Shown: positions 10,401 through 17,280 of the stretch, one piece after another
Position numbering within the stretch: the first letter of the stretch is position 1
Layout of the letters: the number at the start of each line of letters is the position of its first letter
DNA from: Xenorhabdus mauleonii
GTDB taxonomy: Bacteria; Pseudomonadota; Gammaproteobacteria; Enterobacterales; Enterobacteriaceae
Direction: 5' to 3'
DNA length: 64,000 nucleotides
Assembly: GCF_900113945.1 (NCBI RefSeq)
Contig: NZ_FORG01000008.1
Span: 71,739 to 135,738, forward strand
The notes under the pieces: generated by a model
Databases searched by the model: none
Seen by the model: only the letters and a program-made list of their open reading frames with translations
Told to the model about the DNA's origin: nothing
Translations under genes and position numbers: made by a program

Positions 10401-10975
10401 AAGCATTTATTAGATTCAGAGTAGACGGTTTCGCTTCTACTGTGAATCAAACAGAAATGAGTTCTTTCTACATTAAAAACCTTAAACCTCATGAGATATG
10501 GAAAAGCTTCGGTGTGCAAACGCATATAATCAAGGAGCATGAACCTGGTAAGGGTTATACGGGGCGTTTGGGCTTCGCTAAGGGGCCAATTAAATCGCTG
10601 CGGTATCTTCTAAAACAAAACAAAATGATCTTTGGTTCCAGCCGTAAATTGATCTCACCTATGGATATTTCTATTGAGGCTGTGAGCATTACTGATGTTC
10701 TATCTTTTCGTTCCGATAACACCAAGAAATTTACCATACAAGGTGATAGAACCGATGATTTTGAGAATAATGAGGCTAACCGTTGGGACTTGAATTATAG
10801 TAACAATCAATGGCCGACTGGAGGTAGAGGTAGTAGGGGATATGAGTTATCTGTAGAAATTAAGTATAATGACCATGTATACAAATATCGGGGTACAAAG
10901 CAGCATGTTTATAATTCCGGTACTGCTGGCATGACAACTCAATTTACAGATGATAAGTGGGAATTGATACAATAA
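1436..10975 (+). CDS. Giant inverse autotransporter adhesin (invasin/intimin family)
   Basis: A type Ve surface adhesin of 3179 residues. Order of parts (approximate residues): extended signal peptide ending in a run like SPAMA (about 1-43); LysM peptidoglycan-binding module (58-107); 12-strand inverse-autotransporter beta-barrel (154-392); a first Ig-like domain (421-522); eight nearly identical 99-residue Big_1/invasin repeats (653-1444); about eleven diverged Big_1 domains; two Big_2-like domains (about 2620-2805); and a unique C-terminal region (2805-3179) probably exposed at the tip. The barrel at the N-terminal side and secreted C-terminus are known for the family. The reading frame opens at TTG 1424, but ATG 1436 just after TGGAG is the better start. 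The ligand is unknown; adhesion to insect or nematode tissue, or autoaggregation, is inference. Confidence 0.93.
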   Translation: MDKENRLETAINNTSFIRRIAWMNIAFQSLFPVIVSFSPAMAANTGEQIENESVTVPAIQRYIVQKNETLNDIAKKFNVAIDEIKAANPQLSLFNDNTLLTSGKHIVIPARKKWLKLPDTQQETAKQETTKQEPTGQENQLAHAVKQTGQFLTNDPNIHTATDLVRSSLVSKANGEIEQWLKKMGNARVQLNVDKKFSLSGSQFDLLFPLWEQKENLIFNQSSLHKTDGRTQVNLGLGWRHFTPEYMYGNNVFFDHDLSRSHSRIGLGVEYWRDYLKLSANGYLKISNWKDTPDIEDYRARPANGWDIRAEGYFKYYPQLGAKLMYEKYYGNEVALFGNDKRQNNPQALTAGITYTPVPLITFGVERKQGNSGQNDTNLNLQINYQFGMPWSKQISTDAVPQLRTLANNRYSFVERNNNIILDYQKKEVIRLQLDKEINGYAGEEKPLKVSVTSKYGLERIDWNFASLMKNGGNVIEKEHHDYHILLPHYQYGKNAKNTYQISAVAIDKKGNRSSRVSLQVIVSSAAIDKAHSLFLPEKIVMPTDGKSTRQVILEIRDRNNLPVDVDVQELNLQVEPEHRTQDRRSTGQSSGKNETASSAANQSIQISAFQRIGVAKYALKVTAGTRPERLKLTPFSRNVAFSFAHVVTKANEKTAQIKPDQLKVLTKNVPADGASPHQIALMVVDEFGNPIPDYTVKSTADHGAVMAQEGQTDANGQLTVSLTNTQAGVTTVTLDVGGREYPVKVAFMPDEKTAQIKLDQLKVLTENVPADNVSPHQIALTVVDGFDNPIPDYTVKSIADHGAKMAQEGQTDANGQLTVSLTNAQAGVTTVTLDVGGQEYPVKVTFMPNEKTAQIKPDQLKVLTENVPADGVSPHQIALKVVDGFDNPIPDYTVKSTADHGAEMAQEGQTDANGQLTVSLTNTQAGVTTVTLDVGGQEYPVGVTFIPDEKTAQIHLGQQKVLTKNVPADDVSPHQIALTVADKSGNPIPNYTVKSTADHGAKMAQEGQTDANGQLTVSLTNAQAGVTTVTQEVGGQEYPVGVTFMPDEKTAQIKPDQLKVLTENVPADGVSPHQIALTVVDEFGNRIPGYTVKSTADHGAAMAQEGQTDANGQLTVSLTNIQAGVTTVTLEVGGQEYPVKVTFMPDEKTAQIKLDQLKVLTENVPADNVSPHQIALMVVDEFGNPIPGYTVKSTADHGAAMAQEGQTDANGQLTVSLTNTQAGVTTVTLDVGGRKYPVKVTFMPDEKTAQIKLDQLKVLTENVPADNVSPHQIALMVVDEFGNPIPDYTVKSIADHGAKMAQEGQTDANGQLTVSLTNTQAGVTTVTLDVGGREYPVKVTFMPDEKTAQIKLDQLKVLTKDVPADNVSPHQIALMVVDEFGNPIPGYTVKSTADHGGVMAQEGQTGANGQLTVSLTNTQAGVTTVTLEVGGQEYPVEVTFVPDEKTAQIAEGNLQVIHPDGSIAKKDDKFIADGETKYRVRAIVTDKSGNLLPDAEVTFQADNQAKITSETLKTDKAGKVEGSISSTKSGATMVTATINRSTGTVQSELSMLFIGNNMTANVVKVELDASKNKPDSAGKYIADGQTPVTLKALVVDKHGNALPSITVSWASDRDKNSVAFGNAQSETDENGAAVTTITSKKAFDVKVTAIAKKGSKISSNTSEPIQFKADLSTGKLSAITPSKSEALIADDKDSVELVSQLLDGHGNPLKGEKVVWSVDKSRAVINQTSTTDENGYARTILRTTQAGAIAVTANYGDSNNDQSITINAQADLKTAKVVLTSEKNVAVADGQELIKIIATVVDANNNPLVGRNITWNSPGSNPLTPFEGLIDAQGKSSTEISSTRAGEKVIEARLTDKIKATHTVTFTAISPDSAQADAEGMKAQGSFTLSPQSIVANGATKSEATLILKDQHGNLIPGQNDKIKYSVVSGDAGSITFHNQKESAIGTYNVTIPSGTKEGTVVIRAKITEQLYFDTTLKLLADEATKQLADVTMMKGIKAVTPKSGLRLKRSPITVNADGQDSVVIQAQLQDNNGNKSLPGINVSWKTSLGELSSISSQTDANGIAEVTLTSTQTGDAQVTAILATKEKTAPTQAHFMAGALSAAHSLVTISKNVAVAGEDVQITFTPKDRYGNTLTEPVENLTLAFTNNLGIRSGSPVFKPNNAGSYIATIQGTKAGQTDITVNVDSLRIDQSVKLEIVANRAKPQATDETNPFTLSKKGVDGVLKGSDSVTVGETVIYSISLTDENGNPLDKDIQTDWFIEGKGSLNATRVLTDNNGIARVELSSKETGTAKVTVNLPGGKSYTQNTVFTPGKLNTAMSEVTLSKSSIIADGKDTTTLTAKLYDTLKNAIPNQSTRINVTAPEASGVNISSQVIENKARPGEYTISINGTKSGEVKFTVFVDSAELLNKPVLKLIGDSRTKKMTAFTVSQNPVQAGNSVTYSLKVIDANNNPLEDIMVSWRLPSNMVDDNTPKPKSTSQTNELGIAEINLTPLKIGKFTLEASLDGQKYEKMPELTVTPSSVDRQKSTFTTNLEKIEAGDELQEAILTVTLLDKYDNPISGQQVNVGLVNKLGGVKVGAVKDHGDGTYTAPVTLGSHSGIAEFHATADEQKIGDTLSIKVEKMIPKLNFSHKKVRATYTKNYPQSQKVLNSPAGARQIWSSSAPDVAKVDSQGNVTLLKAGNTTITVETESTEQYKMASASYQLNVKRANPLLKSQNAQISAEWNDGITYSVIPEIGNPDANNDDFLEMAQFSSSDNNVVKVDKNGKLQAVKPGTATIMIKTPRTEQFRKSTATVRYQLKKGKVKIEFGRNIIRGSIHDEDIKLLQQNPSSPIPPDVKLKTKSSAHSVISISDDSSMSNNWQVKSVGTTTITQYISGNDYYNDSKGSYKVDIYGVPEIVAPSIKVTNAGEESGNKDWIPVFEDDVISVSWSLGKHTNDYDKAALVTVQLIEEGGRLLDEDKYIVSRLRPSGLMKTSFYPEKSYWGKKAFIRFRVDGFASTVNQTEMSSFYIKNLKPHEIWKSFGVQTHIIKEHEPGKGYTGRLGFAKGPIKSLRYLLKQNKMIFGSSRKLISPMDISIEAVSITDVLSFRSDNTKKFTIQGDRTDDFENNEANRWDLNYSNNQWPTGGRGSRGYELSVEIKYNDHVYKYRGTKQHVYNSGTAGMTTQFTDDKWELIQ
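3392..5767 (+). repeat. Eight tandem 297-bp repeats inside the adhesin gene
   Basis: Unit starts (GAAAAAACCGC or close variants) lie at 3392, 3689, 3986, 4283, 4580, 4877, 5174 and 5471, exactly 297 bp apart; a ninth start at 5768 leads into diverged sequence. Each unit encodes one Big_1 domain beginning EKTAQI and containing SPHQIAL and QTDANGQLTVSL. Differences between units are few and shared in patches, which points to continuing recombination or gene conversion. Copy number is likely to vary between strains and may be misassembled. Confidence 0.95.
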
Positions 10976-11019
10976 TTCGGCCCCGATTAGTCATTCTTAT
11001 TTAAAACAGTAAATTATAG

Positions 11020-11056
11020 AAAAAACCGGAGCACAATAATGTGCTCCGGTTTTTTA
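11020..11056. terminator. Bidirectional rho-independent terminator between adhesin gene and lhgO
   Basis: A 10-bp stem ACCGGAGCAC/GTGCTCCGGT with loop AATAAT is flanked by A6 on the left and T6 on the right, so it can terminate both convergent genes. Confidence 0.92.
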
Positions 11057-11063
11057 CTGAAAA

Positions 11064-12260
11064 TTAGCCAAGGATATTTTGCAAATGCAAGTTTACAATT
11101 TCTCTGCCAATCTCCATTGAAGCGGTCGCCGCAGGTGAGGGCGCATTGCAAACATGCAATGAACGGCGGCCTTTTACAAAATGAAAATCATCGACCAATT
11201 TACCATCAGCAGTGAGCGCCTGAGCACGAACACCGGCCGGGCCGGGGGTAATATCATCTGGCCGCAAAGCGGGGATAAGTTGACGAGCATTGTCAGTAAA
11301 AAGTTGGCGTGAGAAGGAACGGCGCATTTCTGCCATGCCTTCGCAAAAATAACGGGTCGCTATTTTCCAAAACCCTTTGTAAGTCAATACATCGGCTAAA
11401 TCCAGCGAATTGAAATCTGTTTTGCGATACCCTTCGCGCTTAAATGCCAATACTGCATTTGGGCCAACATCCCGCTTACCATTGTACATCCGCGTAAAAT
11501 GGACACCGAGGAAAGGAAAGTCAGGGTTGGGAACGGGATAAATTAAGTGATTGACCAAATAGTTTTTACTATTATCAAGTACATAATATTCACCGCGGAA
11601 AGGAACGATCTTCATTCCTGTTTCGTAGCCTGCCAGTTTGGCAATTCTGTCACTGTGCAAACCGGCACAATTCACCAACCATTTTGCTTGATAACTGGAT
11701 TGTTGAGTGCGTACTTCAACATGTTGGCTTTTTTCCTGAATATATTGAACTTGTTGTTGATAATGAATATCCCCACCTCTGGATTGAATGATTTCGGCCA
11801 GCTTGGCAGCAATTTCCGGATAATTAACGATGCCGGCATCGGGCACCAGTATTGCTTCCAGACCGTTGACGTAAGGTTCTCGTTCTTTCAATTGTTTTTG
11901 GGATAGACGATGGACTTCAAGGCCATTTTGCAGTCCTCGCTGATAGATATTTTCCAGCAATGGCAGCTCTTTCAGTTGTGTTGCAACGATCACTTTGCCA
12001 CAACGATCGTAATATAAACCGTGCTGCTGGCAGAAATCATATATTGTACGATTGCCTTGTTTTGCCAGCCGTGCTTTTAAACTGCCGGGAGAATAGTAAA
12101 TGCCGGAGTGAACGACATTGCTGTTATGGCCGCTTTGGTGGGCAGCCACGCCATTTTCTTTATCCAATATCAGCAAGCGCAAATGTGGGTATCGTTCTTG
12201 CAACGCATTGGCCGTGCCAAGCCCAACTAACCCTGCACCAACAATAATGACATCATACAT
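11064..12260 (-). CDS. lhgO: L-2-hydroxyglutarate oxidase/dehydrogenase
   Basis: An FAD-dependent enzyme of 398 residues (DAO superfamily, LhgO/YgaF type) that oxidises L-2-hydroxyglutarate to 2-oxoglutarate and passes electrons to the respiratory chain in E. coli. The start MYDVIIVGAGLVGLG carries the Rossmann GxGxxG motif; the family segments HQSGHNSNVVHSGIYY and, near the end, GPAGVRAQAL and HVCNAPSPAATAS are present. Length matches E. coli LhgO. I chose ATG 12260: it lies immediately before the dinucleotide fold and overlaps the upstream permease stop by 8 nt (ATGTATGA), implying translational coupling. In E. coli lhgO sits with csiD and gab genes; here it is the last gene of a TAXI-TRAP transporter operon, so the transporter may import its substrate or a precursor (inference). 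Confidence 0.9.
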   Translation of the reverse strand: MYDVIIVGAGLVGLGTANALQERYPHLRLLILDKENGVAAHQSGHNSNVVHSGIYYSPGSLKARLAKQGNRTIYDFCQQHGLYYDRCGKVIVATQLKELPLLENIYQRGLQNGLEVHRLSQKQLKEREPYVNGLEAILVPDAGIVNYPEIAAKLAEIIQSRGGDIHYQQQVQYIQEKSQHVEVRTQQSSYQAKWLVNCAGLHSDRIAKLAGYETGMKIVPFRGEYYVLDNSKNYLVNHLIYPVPNPDFPFLGVHFTRMYNGKRDVGPNAVLAFKREGYRKTDFNSLDLADVLTYKGFWKIATRYFCEGMAEMRRSFSRQLFTDNARQLIPALRPDDITPGPAGVRAQALTADGKLVDDFHFVKGRRSLHVCNAPSPAATASMEIGREIVNLHLQNILG

Positions 12261-14223
12261 TTTTAGCATGTCCCTCATGGTTCTTATTGCCTGACTGTCC
12301 CAATTTATAGCGTAAGAAATGCATAGCACCGGCGGCGACAATTAATCCGGCACCTATAAAATCAGTCAGCATACCCGGTTTAATTAAAAGAATGGCAGCG
12401 CTTGCGAATAGAATTCGTTCCAGCCAATAGGTTTTACCTAGCCAGAAATTGGCGGTAGCGATGGAAAGAGAATAAATACCTATTAAGGCAGTCAGGATCA
12501 TATAACTAATGGACAGCGTATTTAACTCATTGCCTTGCATTAATAATGCTGGGTTGTATACCAAAATAAATGGAATGATAAAACCCGGTAAAGCCAAGCG
12601 TACAGCGCTCCATGAAGTTTGCATGGGGTCCGCGCGGGCAATGCTGGCAGCAGTGTAACTGGCCAGTGCGACGGGCGGGGTAATATTGGAAAGGGCACCA
12701 AACCAAAAGACAAAGAAGTGTGCTGCCAAAGGTAAGACTCCTGCTTTGATTAATATGGGTGACACTGTCACTGCAACAACGATATAGAGAGCAGTGGAAG
12801 GCAATCCCATACTGAGAACGATACAGACTATCATGACGACAAGGAGGATCATCCACAGTGTATTGTCAGTGAGAGACACGATATTGAAAGCAAGGGTGGA
12901 GCCAATGCCTGTCATGGTTACAACACAGATAATGACGCCGATAGTGGCACAGGCAATGGTGACTTGAATCGATCCACGGGCCGCTTCATTCAAAGCATCA
13001 AGAATTTTCTTTGGGGTCATGCGCACAGAAGTATCTGGCGTGATCCAGCTTGAAATGATAATCGAAATAATACCGAGCGTACCGGCATAAATCGGTGTCT
13101 TTCCAAGCAACAGTGTGCCGATAACGATAAATAACGGCAACAATAGTAACCCGCGGGCTTTCAATACGGCTTTGACCTGAGGGATATTCTCCTTGCTGAT
13201 ACCTTTTAATCCCTGTTTTTTCGCCTCCAAATCAATGGACATAATTAGGGCTGCATAGTAGAGCAGTGCCGGAATAATGGCAGCAATAACAATAGTGGTA
13301 TAGGACACCCCTAAAAAACCCGCCATGATAAATGCAGCCGCTCCCATGATGGGGGGCATGATCATGCCTCCGGTTGAAGCTGTTGCTTCTACTGCGCCAG
13401 CGAAACGGGGAGATAGACCAATATTTTTCATCAAGGGGATAGTGAAGGTGCCGGTTGTGGCAACATTCGCGACGGCACTGCCACTGAGTGATCCTGTCAG
13501 GGCGGAAGAAATAACGGCCACTTGTGCTGGCCCGCCGCGACGGCGTCCGGCTATCGCGATGGCGAGATCGTTGAATAATGCGGTTGCACCACTCACGCTT
13601 AAAAATGCGCCGAACAGGATAAAAACAATAATCGCGGTTGATGCTGTCGAGAGAGTAATGCCAAAAATGCCTTCACTGGTCATGAACAGGCGGAAAAGCA
13701 GACGCTCAAGTGAAAAACCAGCATGCCCAAAAATACCCATGAAATATTGGCCGAACAGGGCATAGATAATGGCAAAAATCGATAAGCAGGGGATGAAATA
13801 GCCAGTTGTGCGCCTTGCTGATTCAAATAAAACGCCAATGCCGATGACGGACATAATGTAGTCAGTAGTATTGGGGATACTGTTGCGTACGACATGCAAG
13901 TCAGTGTAAGTAAAATAAAAATATCCGTAACTGATCAAGGTGAGCAGAATAAAAAAATAATCCCAACGGTTGAATGTCGGTGTTGAATAGCGTTGAGAAA
14001 TCGGGAACAGGATAAAGCCCAGAACCAGAATGCCGCCGAGAAACGTTGCATTGCGGTAAAACTCTTGCGTATTGGATAACACATTGGAATAGATAGCATA
14101 CAAGGAAATGGCAATGGCAAGCAGGGTTGCCAGAGTGAGGTAAAAACCGCGCAGATGGCGGCTGCCTGAACCGGCTTCTTTATCCTGCTCAACAGAAGAT
14201 GATATTACATTGTCAGTGTTCAT
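12253..14223 (-). CDS. TRAP transporter fused permease (DctQ-DctM type, TAXI-linked)
   Basis: A 656-residue polytopic inner-membrane protein. The N-terminal third has about four helices (small DctQ-like subunit); the rest carries the large DctM-like unit with many hydrophobic segments and the Gly/Ser-rich stretches typical of the 4TM/12TM fused permease family (SGSAVANVATTGTFTIPLMK, MGLPSTALYI, FWFGALSNITPPVALASY). It should drive Na+- or H+-coupled uptake of an organic acid delivered by the TAXI binding protein encoded 15 bp upstream. The start has a good GGAGTCACC ribosome-binding site. The substrate cannot be read from sequence; the downstream lhgO suggests 2-hydroxyglutarate or a related C5 dicarboxylate. 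Confidence 0.9.
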   Translation of the reverse strand: MNTDNVISSSVEQDKEAGSGSRHLRGFYLTLATLLAIAISLYAIYSNVLSNTQEFYRNATFLGGILVLGFILFPISQRYSTPTFNRWDYFFILLTLISYGYFYFTYTDLHVVRNSIPNTTDYIMSVIGIGVLFESARRTTGYFIPCLSIFAIIYALFGQYFMGIFGHAGFSLERLLFRLFMTSEGIFGITLSTASTAIIVFILFGAFLSVSGATALFNDLAIAIAGRRRGGPAQVAVISSALTGSLSGSAVANVATTGTFTIPLMKNIGLSPRFAGAVEATASTGGMIMPPIMGAAAFIMAGFLGVSYTTIVIAAIIPALLYYAALIMSIDLEAKKQGLKGISKENIPQVKAVLKARGLLLLPLFIVIGTLLLGKTPIYAGTLGIISIIISSWITPDTSVRMTPKKILDALNEAARGSIQVTIACATIGVIICVVTMTGIGSTLAFNIVSLTDNTLWMILLVVMIVCIVLSMGLPSTALYIVVAVTVSPILIKAGVLPLAAHFFVFWFGALSNITPPVALASYTAASIARADPMQTSWSAVRLALPGFIIPFILVYNPALLMQGNELNTLSISYMILTALIGIYSLSIATANFWLGKTYWLERILFASAAILLIKPGMLTDFIGAGLIVAAGAMHFLRYKLGQSGNKNHEGHAKNV

Positions 14224-14238
14224 GGTGACTCCATAAAA

Positions 14239-15276
14239 TTATTGAGCAATTTTAAGTTCTGGTGGCGTGAGGTAATCAGGGATATCCAGACCAATTTCGC
14301 GATAGTATCGATATGCACCCAGATGTAACGGTACAGAGACTCCTTTGAGGGCGTTTTCGGGCAATATGTATTTTGCTGAACTGTGAATTTGGTGAACTTC
14401 CTTTTGATTTTCAAACATCACTTTTGTTAGCTCATAAATTGTTTTTTCATCTATTTCCCGTGTCGTCATGAGGATATTGGGTTGAGCGATGGTTTGGATG
14501 GATTGTTCTTGGCGTGGGTAAGTTTCTGGTTTGATGACAAACCGGAACCATGAATTGGCGATGGCGTTAATTGCCGCCAGTTGTTCATCTGTAACGTTTA
14601 ATATCCGGGCAGGAACACCACTTGCATACATATCTGTGACTGCCGAGGCCGGAACGCCTGCCGGAAGAGCGCCGCCATCAAGCCGGCCATCCCGCATGGC
14701 AGAGACGGTATCTCCATAACCAAGGTATTCTGGCTGAATATTTTGCTTGCTAAGGTTAACACCTTTCAAAATTATCAGCGTGGATTGCTCTGTACCGCTG
14801 GCTTGCGGCCCTACGGAAAAACGGGTGTTGGCAATATCATTCAATGTTCCATCTTTGATTTTTTCATTTAACAGAACAAAGTGCTCAACGTTGGGCCAAA
14901 GGACTGAAATTGAGCGTAAATCCTGATAGGGGCGATTTTCAAAATTACGGACACCTTGATAGGCTTCAACAGCGATTAAGCTTTGCAAAATAGCGAGCTG
15001 TGCTTCATCTTTTTGCAGTAAATCAATGTTTTCAATCGATCCAGCTGAAGATTGCCCTGTAACCTGAATATTTTCCTGTTTCAGGTGGTTGCTCCAGATG
15101 TTGGCCAGCCCCACTCCCATCGGATAATAGGTTCCGCCGGTAGAGGCGGTAGCGACGGAAAGGAAGCGTTTGTTGGTGTTTTCTCTTTTTCCTGCGATGG
15201 CCATGACGACCAGAATAATGATGGTAAGTATTGCCAGCAGCAGCTTTACTTTCTTTGTTGTTATCTTTGTTGTCAT
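14239..15276 (-). CDS. TAXI family TRAP transporter solute-binding subunit
   Basis: A 345-residue periplasmic binding protein with an N-terminal hydrophobic segment (about residues 10-28) that may act as uncleaved anchor or signal peptide. It has the TAXI hallmarks VATASTGGTYYPMGVGLA, STLIILKG, GYGDTVSAMRDGRLDGG and the C-terminal LHLGAYRYYREIGLDIP. It captures the substrate for the fused permease immediately downstream. ATG 15276 has no strong Shine-Dalgarno, so the exact start is less certain. It is the first gene of the three-gene operon ending with lhgO. Confidence 0.9.
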   Translation of the reverse strand: MTTKITTKKVKLLLAILTIIILVVMAIAGKRENTNKRFLSVATASTGGTYYPMGVGLANIWSNHLKQENIQVTGQSSAGSIENIDLLQKDEAQLAILQSLIAVEAYQGVRNFENRPYQDLRSISVLWPNVEHFVLLNEKIKDGTLNDIANTRFSVGPQASGTEQSTLIILKGVNLSKQNIQPEYLGYGDTVSAMRDGRLDGGALPAGVPASAVTDMYASGVPARILNVTDEQLAAINAIANSWFRFVIKPETYPRQEQSIQTIAQPNILMTTREIDEKTIYELTKVMFENQKEVHQIHSSAKYILPENALKGVSVPLHLGAYRYYREIGLDIPDYLTPPELKIAQ

Positions 15277-15593
15277 AACGTGATTACCGGATGTTGTGTA
15301 TGTAACAAGTTTTTAATATTTGGACTAACTTGTATACAACACTTAAGGTGGGTATCAGAGTTTAATCTTGTAAATTTGTGATAAGTATTTGGGTGTAATC
15401 GAAAAATAAACAAAAAATATGCAGCCACTGATGTGATTTAAATTAATAAAGAACAAAATAATCATTTAATAAATCATCATTTCATATCAACATAAGGGGA
15501 TTTCAATTCGGCAACAGTCTCTGTCATTTCTGTTGGTTTAATGTCGGGGGCTTGTAATAGGTTGATTTTTTTATTGAGTTAGGAGATTGAATA
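15277..15593. other. Divergent intergenic region, promoters for TAXI operon and hydrolase
   Basis: 317 bp, AT-rich, no coding potential. It must hold divergent promoters for the minus-strand TAXI-TRAP-lhgO operon and the plus-strand hydrolase. I see no clear operator palindrome. Confidence 0.4.
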
Positions 15594-16427
15594 ATGGCGA
15601 CTGCACATAATGATATTCAAACCTACGATATTCAAACCCGTTATGCTGATATTTCAGTCCTGGATACCGGTGGTGATGGTTTACCTGTTTTGTTGGTACA
15701 TGGTAATTCAAGCTGTAAGGAAATTTTTCGTCATCAAATTGATTACTTGAAAGGCAAGTATCGGGTTCTGGCCTTGGATTTACCCGGACATGGCGCATCA
15801 TCAAATGCCAGTGAACCCCAACTGGCGTATTCAATGCCGAGCTATGCACATACTGTCATTGAAGTATTGGAAAAAATAGGCATTGAACGATTGGTTCTCT
15901 TTGGCTGGTCACTGGGGGGACACATTGGGTTGGAAATGTTGGCCTTGTATCCCAAAATGATTGGTTTAATGATTTGCGGAACACCTCCGGTATCAACGGG
16001 GGCCAATAATGTGGCCTTGGGTTTCCGGCCCAGCGAGCATATGGGGCTTGCCGGCAAAGCTGATTTTACCGAGGAAGATGTCAAAAATTTTGCTTCTGAT
16101 ACTGTGGGCGTCAATGCGCCGCATGAACCTTTTATCTTTGAGGCGGTGGCAAGGACAGACGGGTTAGCAAGAAAATATATGTTTGAGTTTTTCCTTTCTC
16201 CTCAGGCGACCGATCAGAAACGATTGGCGGAAACCAGTGAAATACCGCTGGCCATCGTCAATGGCGCGGGTGATCCCTTCATTAATAGTAGTTATATAAA
16301 CGGGTTAAATTATCGAAATCTCTGGAAAGGAACTGTATTTAATTTGGCAGGCGTTGACCATGCCCCTTTCTGGGAAGCACCTGAAGTTTTTAATCCTATT
16401 TTGTTAGAGTTTTTGGATGAATTTTAA
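15594..16427 (+). CDS. Alpha/beta-fold hydrolase
   Basis: A 277-residue soluble alpha/beta hydrolase. The oxyanion-hole strand is LLVHGNSS; the nucleophile elbow is GWSLGG with Ser106; the likely acid is Asp227 in GAGDPF and the general base His256 in GVDHAPFWEAP. No signal peptide. The start has an AGGAGA site eight bases upstream of ATG. It is a single gene between a divergent TRAP operon and convergent mdaB, ended by a terminator. Substrate is unknown; the family includes esterases, C-C hydrolases and epoxide or haloalkane hydrolases. Confidence 0.85.
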   Translation: MATAHNDIQTYDIQTRYADISVLDTGGDGLPVLLVHGNSSCKEIFRHQIDYLKGKYRVLALDLPGHGASSNASEPQLAYSMPSYAHTVIEVLEKIGIERLVLFGWSLGGHIGLEMLALYPKMIGLMICGTPPVSTGANNVALGFRPSEHMGLAGKADFTEEDVKNFASDTVGVNAPHEPFIFEAVARTDGLARKYMFEFFLSPQATDQKRLAETSEIPLAIVNGAGDPFINSSYINGLNYRNLWKGTVFNLAGVDHAPFWEAPEVFNPILLEFLDEF

Positions 16428-16461
16428 AGAGATTATGATAGTTAAATGTCGTTAGAAAAAT

Positions 16462-16494
16462 GAAAAATCCACGCAATATCTCGGTGGATTTTTC
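16462..16494. terminator. Bidirectional terminator between hydrolase gene and mdaB
   Basis: Arms GAAAAATCCAC (16462-16472) and GTGGATTTTTC (16484-16494) form a hairpin with A-rich and T-rich sides, serving the two convergent genes. The same AAAAATCCACGC core recurs in the ychF terminator at 22474. Confidence 0.85.
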
Positions 16495-16540
16495 ATTTCT
16501 TTTCAATGGCTGGTTTAATAATAGGGTGGTAAATCAACGA

Positions 16541-17119
16541 TCAGAACACATTGGATAGATGTATTTTCAATTGATTGATATCCGATTCAATTTCAGGTGC
16601 CTTTACCACGTTATAACAATTAAATGTTGGCAATGGCGACATACCCAAAAACTTATTGATTTTATGGAAAGGGAAAAAGAGGCCATCAACCCCTTTTCCT
16701 TCAAAAAATTGGTTGGGATCTTCAAACGCTTCAAGTGGTGCATTCCAAGTCAGTGACAACATATACGTTTTCTCGTGTAACAGGCCGCCAGAACCGTATT
16801 TTTTGCTGGGATCTTGGCGGTTTCTTCCATCATTTTTAAATAGTTTCCCTTGGCCTACATTTAAAATGTCATCGAAATACTTTTTTAAGATCCAAGGTGC
16901 ACCCATCCACCACACGGGCATTTGGTAAATGATACTATCAGCCCAAAGCAATTTATCTATTTCTTCTTGAATGTCATAACCGTTATCGACATGAGTGATT
17001 TTAACTTCATGATTTAAATTGGTTAGATGATCCCTGATAACTTCCGTGAGCGTGTTATTTAATGCTCCTTTTGATTCGTCAAAAACTTTGGCTGAATTGA
17101 TGGCTAAGATCCGTGACAT
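16541..17119 (-). CDS. mdaB: MdaB-like NADPH:quinone reductase
   Basis: A 192-residue flavodoxin-like-fold protein, the length of E. coli MdaB (193). The N-terminal strand-loop ILAINSAKVFDESKGALNNT binds FMN/FAD phosphate; MPVWWMGAPWILKKYFD is the diagnostic flavin and dimer segment; SLTWNAPLEAF and a FHKINKFLGM stretch are also typical. The enzyme catalyses two-electron reduction of quinones, giving protection against redox cycling compounds. An AGAGGATATT ribosome-binding site precedes ATG 17119. It lies 161 bp downstream of an AraC-type regulator gene on the same strand, a likely controller. Confidence 0.88.
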   Translation of the reverse strand: MSRILAINSAKVFDESKGALNNTLTEVIRDHLTNLNHEVKITHVDNGYDIQEEIDKLLWADSIIYQMPVWWMGAPWILKKYFDDILNVGQGKLFKNDGRNRQDPSKKYGSGGLLHEKTYMLSLTWNAPLEAFEDPNQFFEGKGVDGLFFPFHKINKFLGMSPLPTFNCYNVVKAPEIESDINQLKIHLSNVF

Positions 17120-17280
17120 AATATCCTCTGCTTTATTTTTATTAATAAATTGAGGGACATATTAAGGCTATTTTTGATTTTAGGGGTGCCTATTCATTTT
17201 CAATCATTGCCTAATCCTCCAAAAATACTTATTTATTTTTTAAACCGTGTGTTAAACATCATCTTACACATCGTTTTGAA

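Noticed and set aside
13325-13765. 146-codon plus-strand frame inside the TRAP permease gene
   Set aside because: It is an antisense shadow of a strongly supported membrane protein gene.
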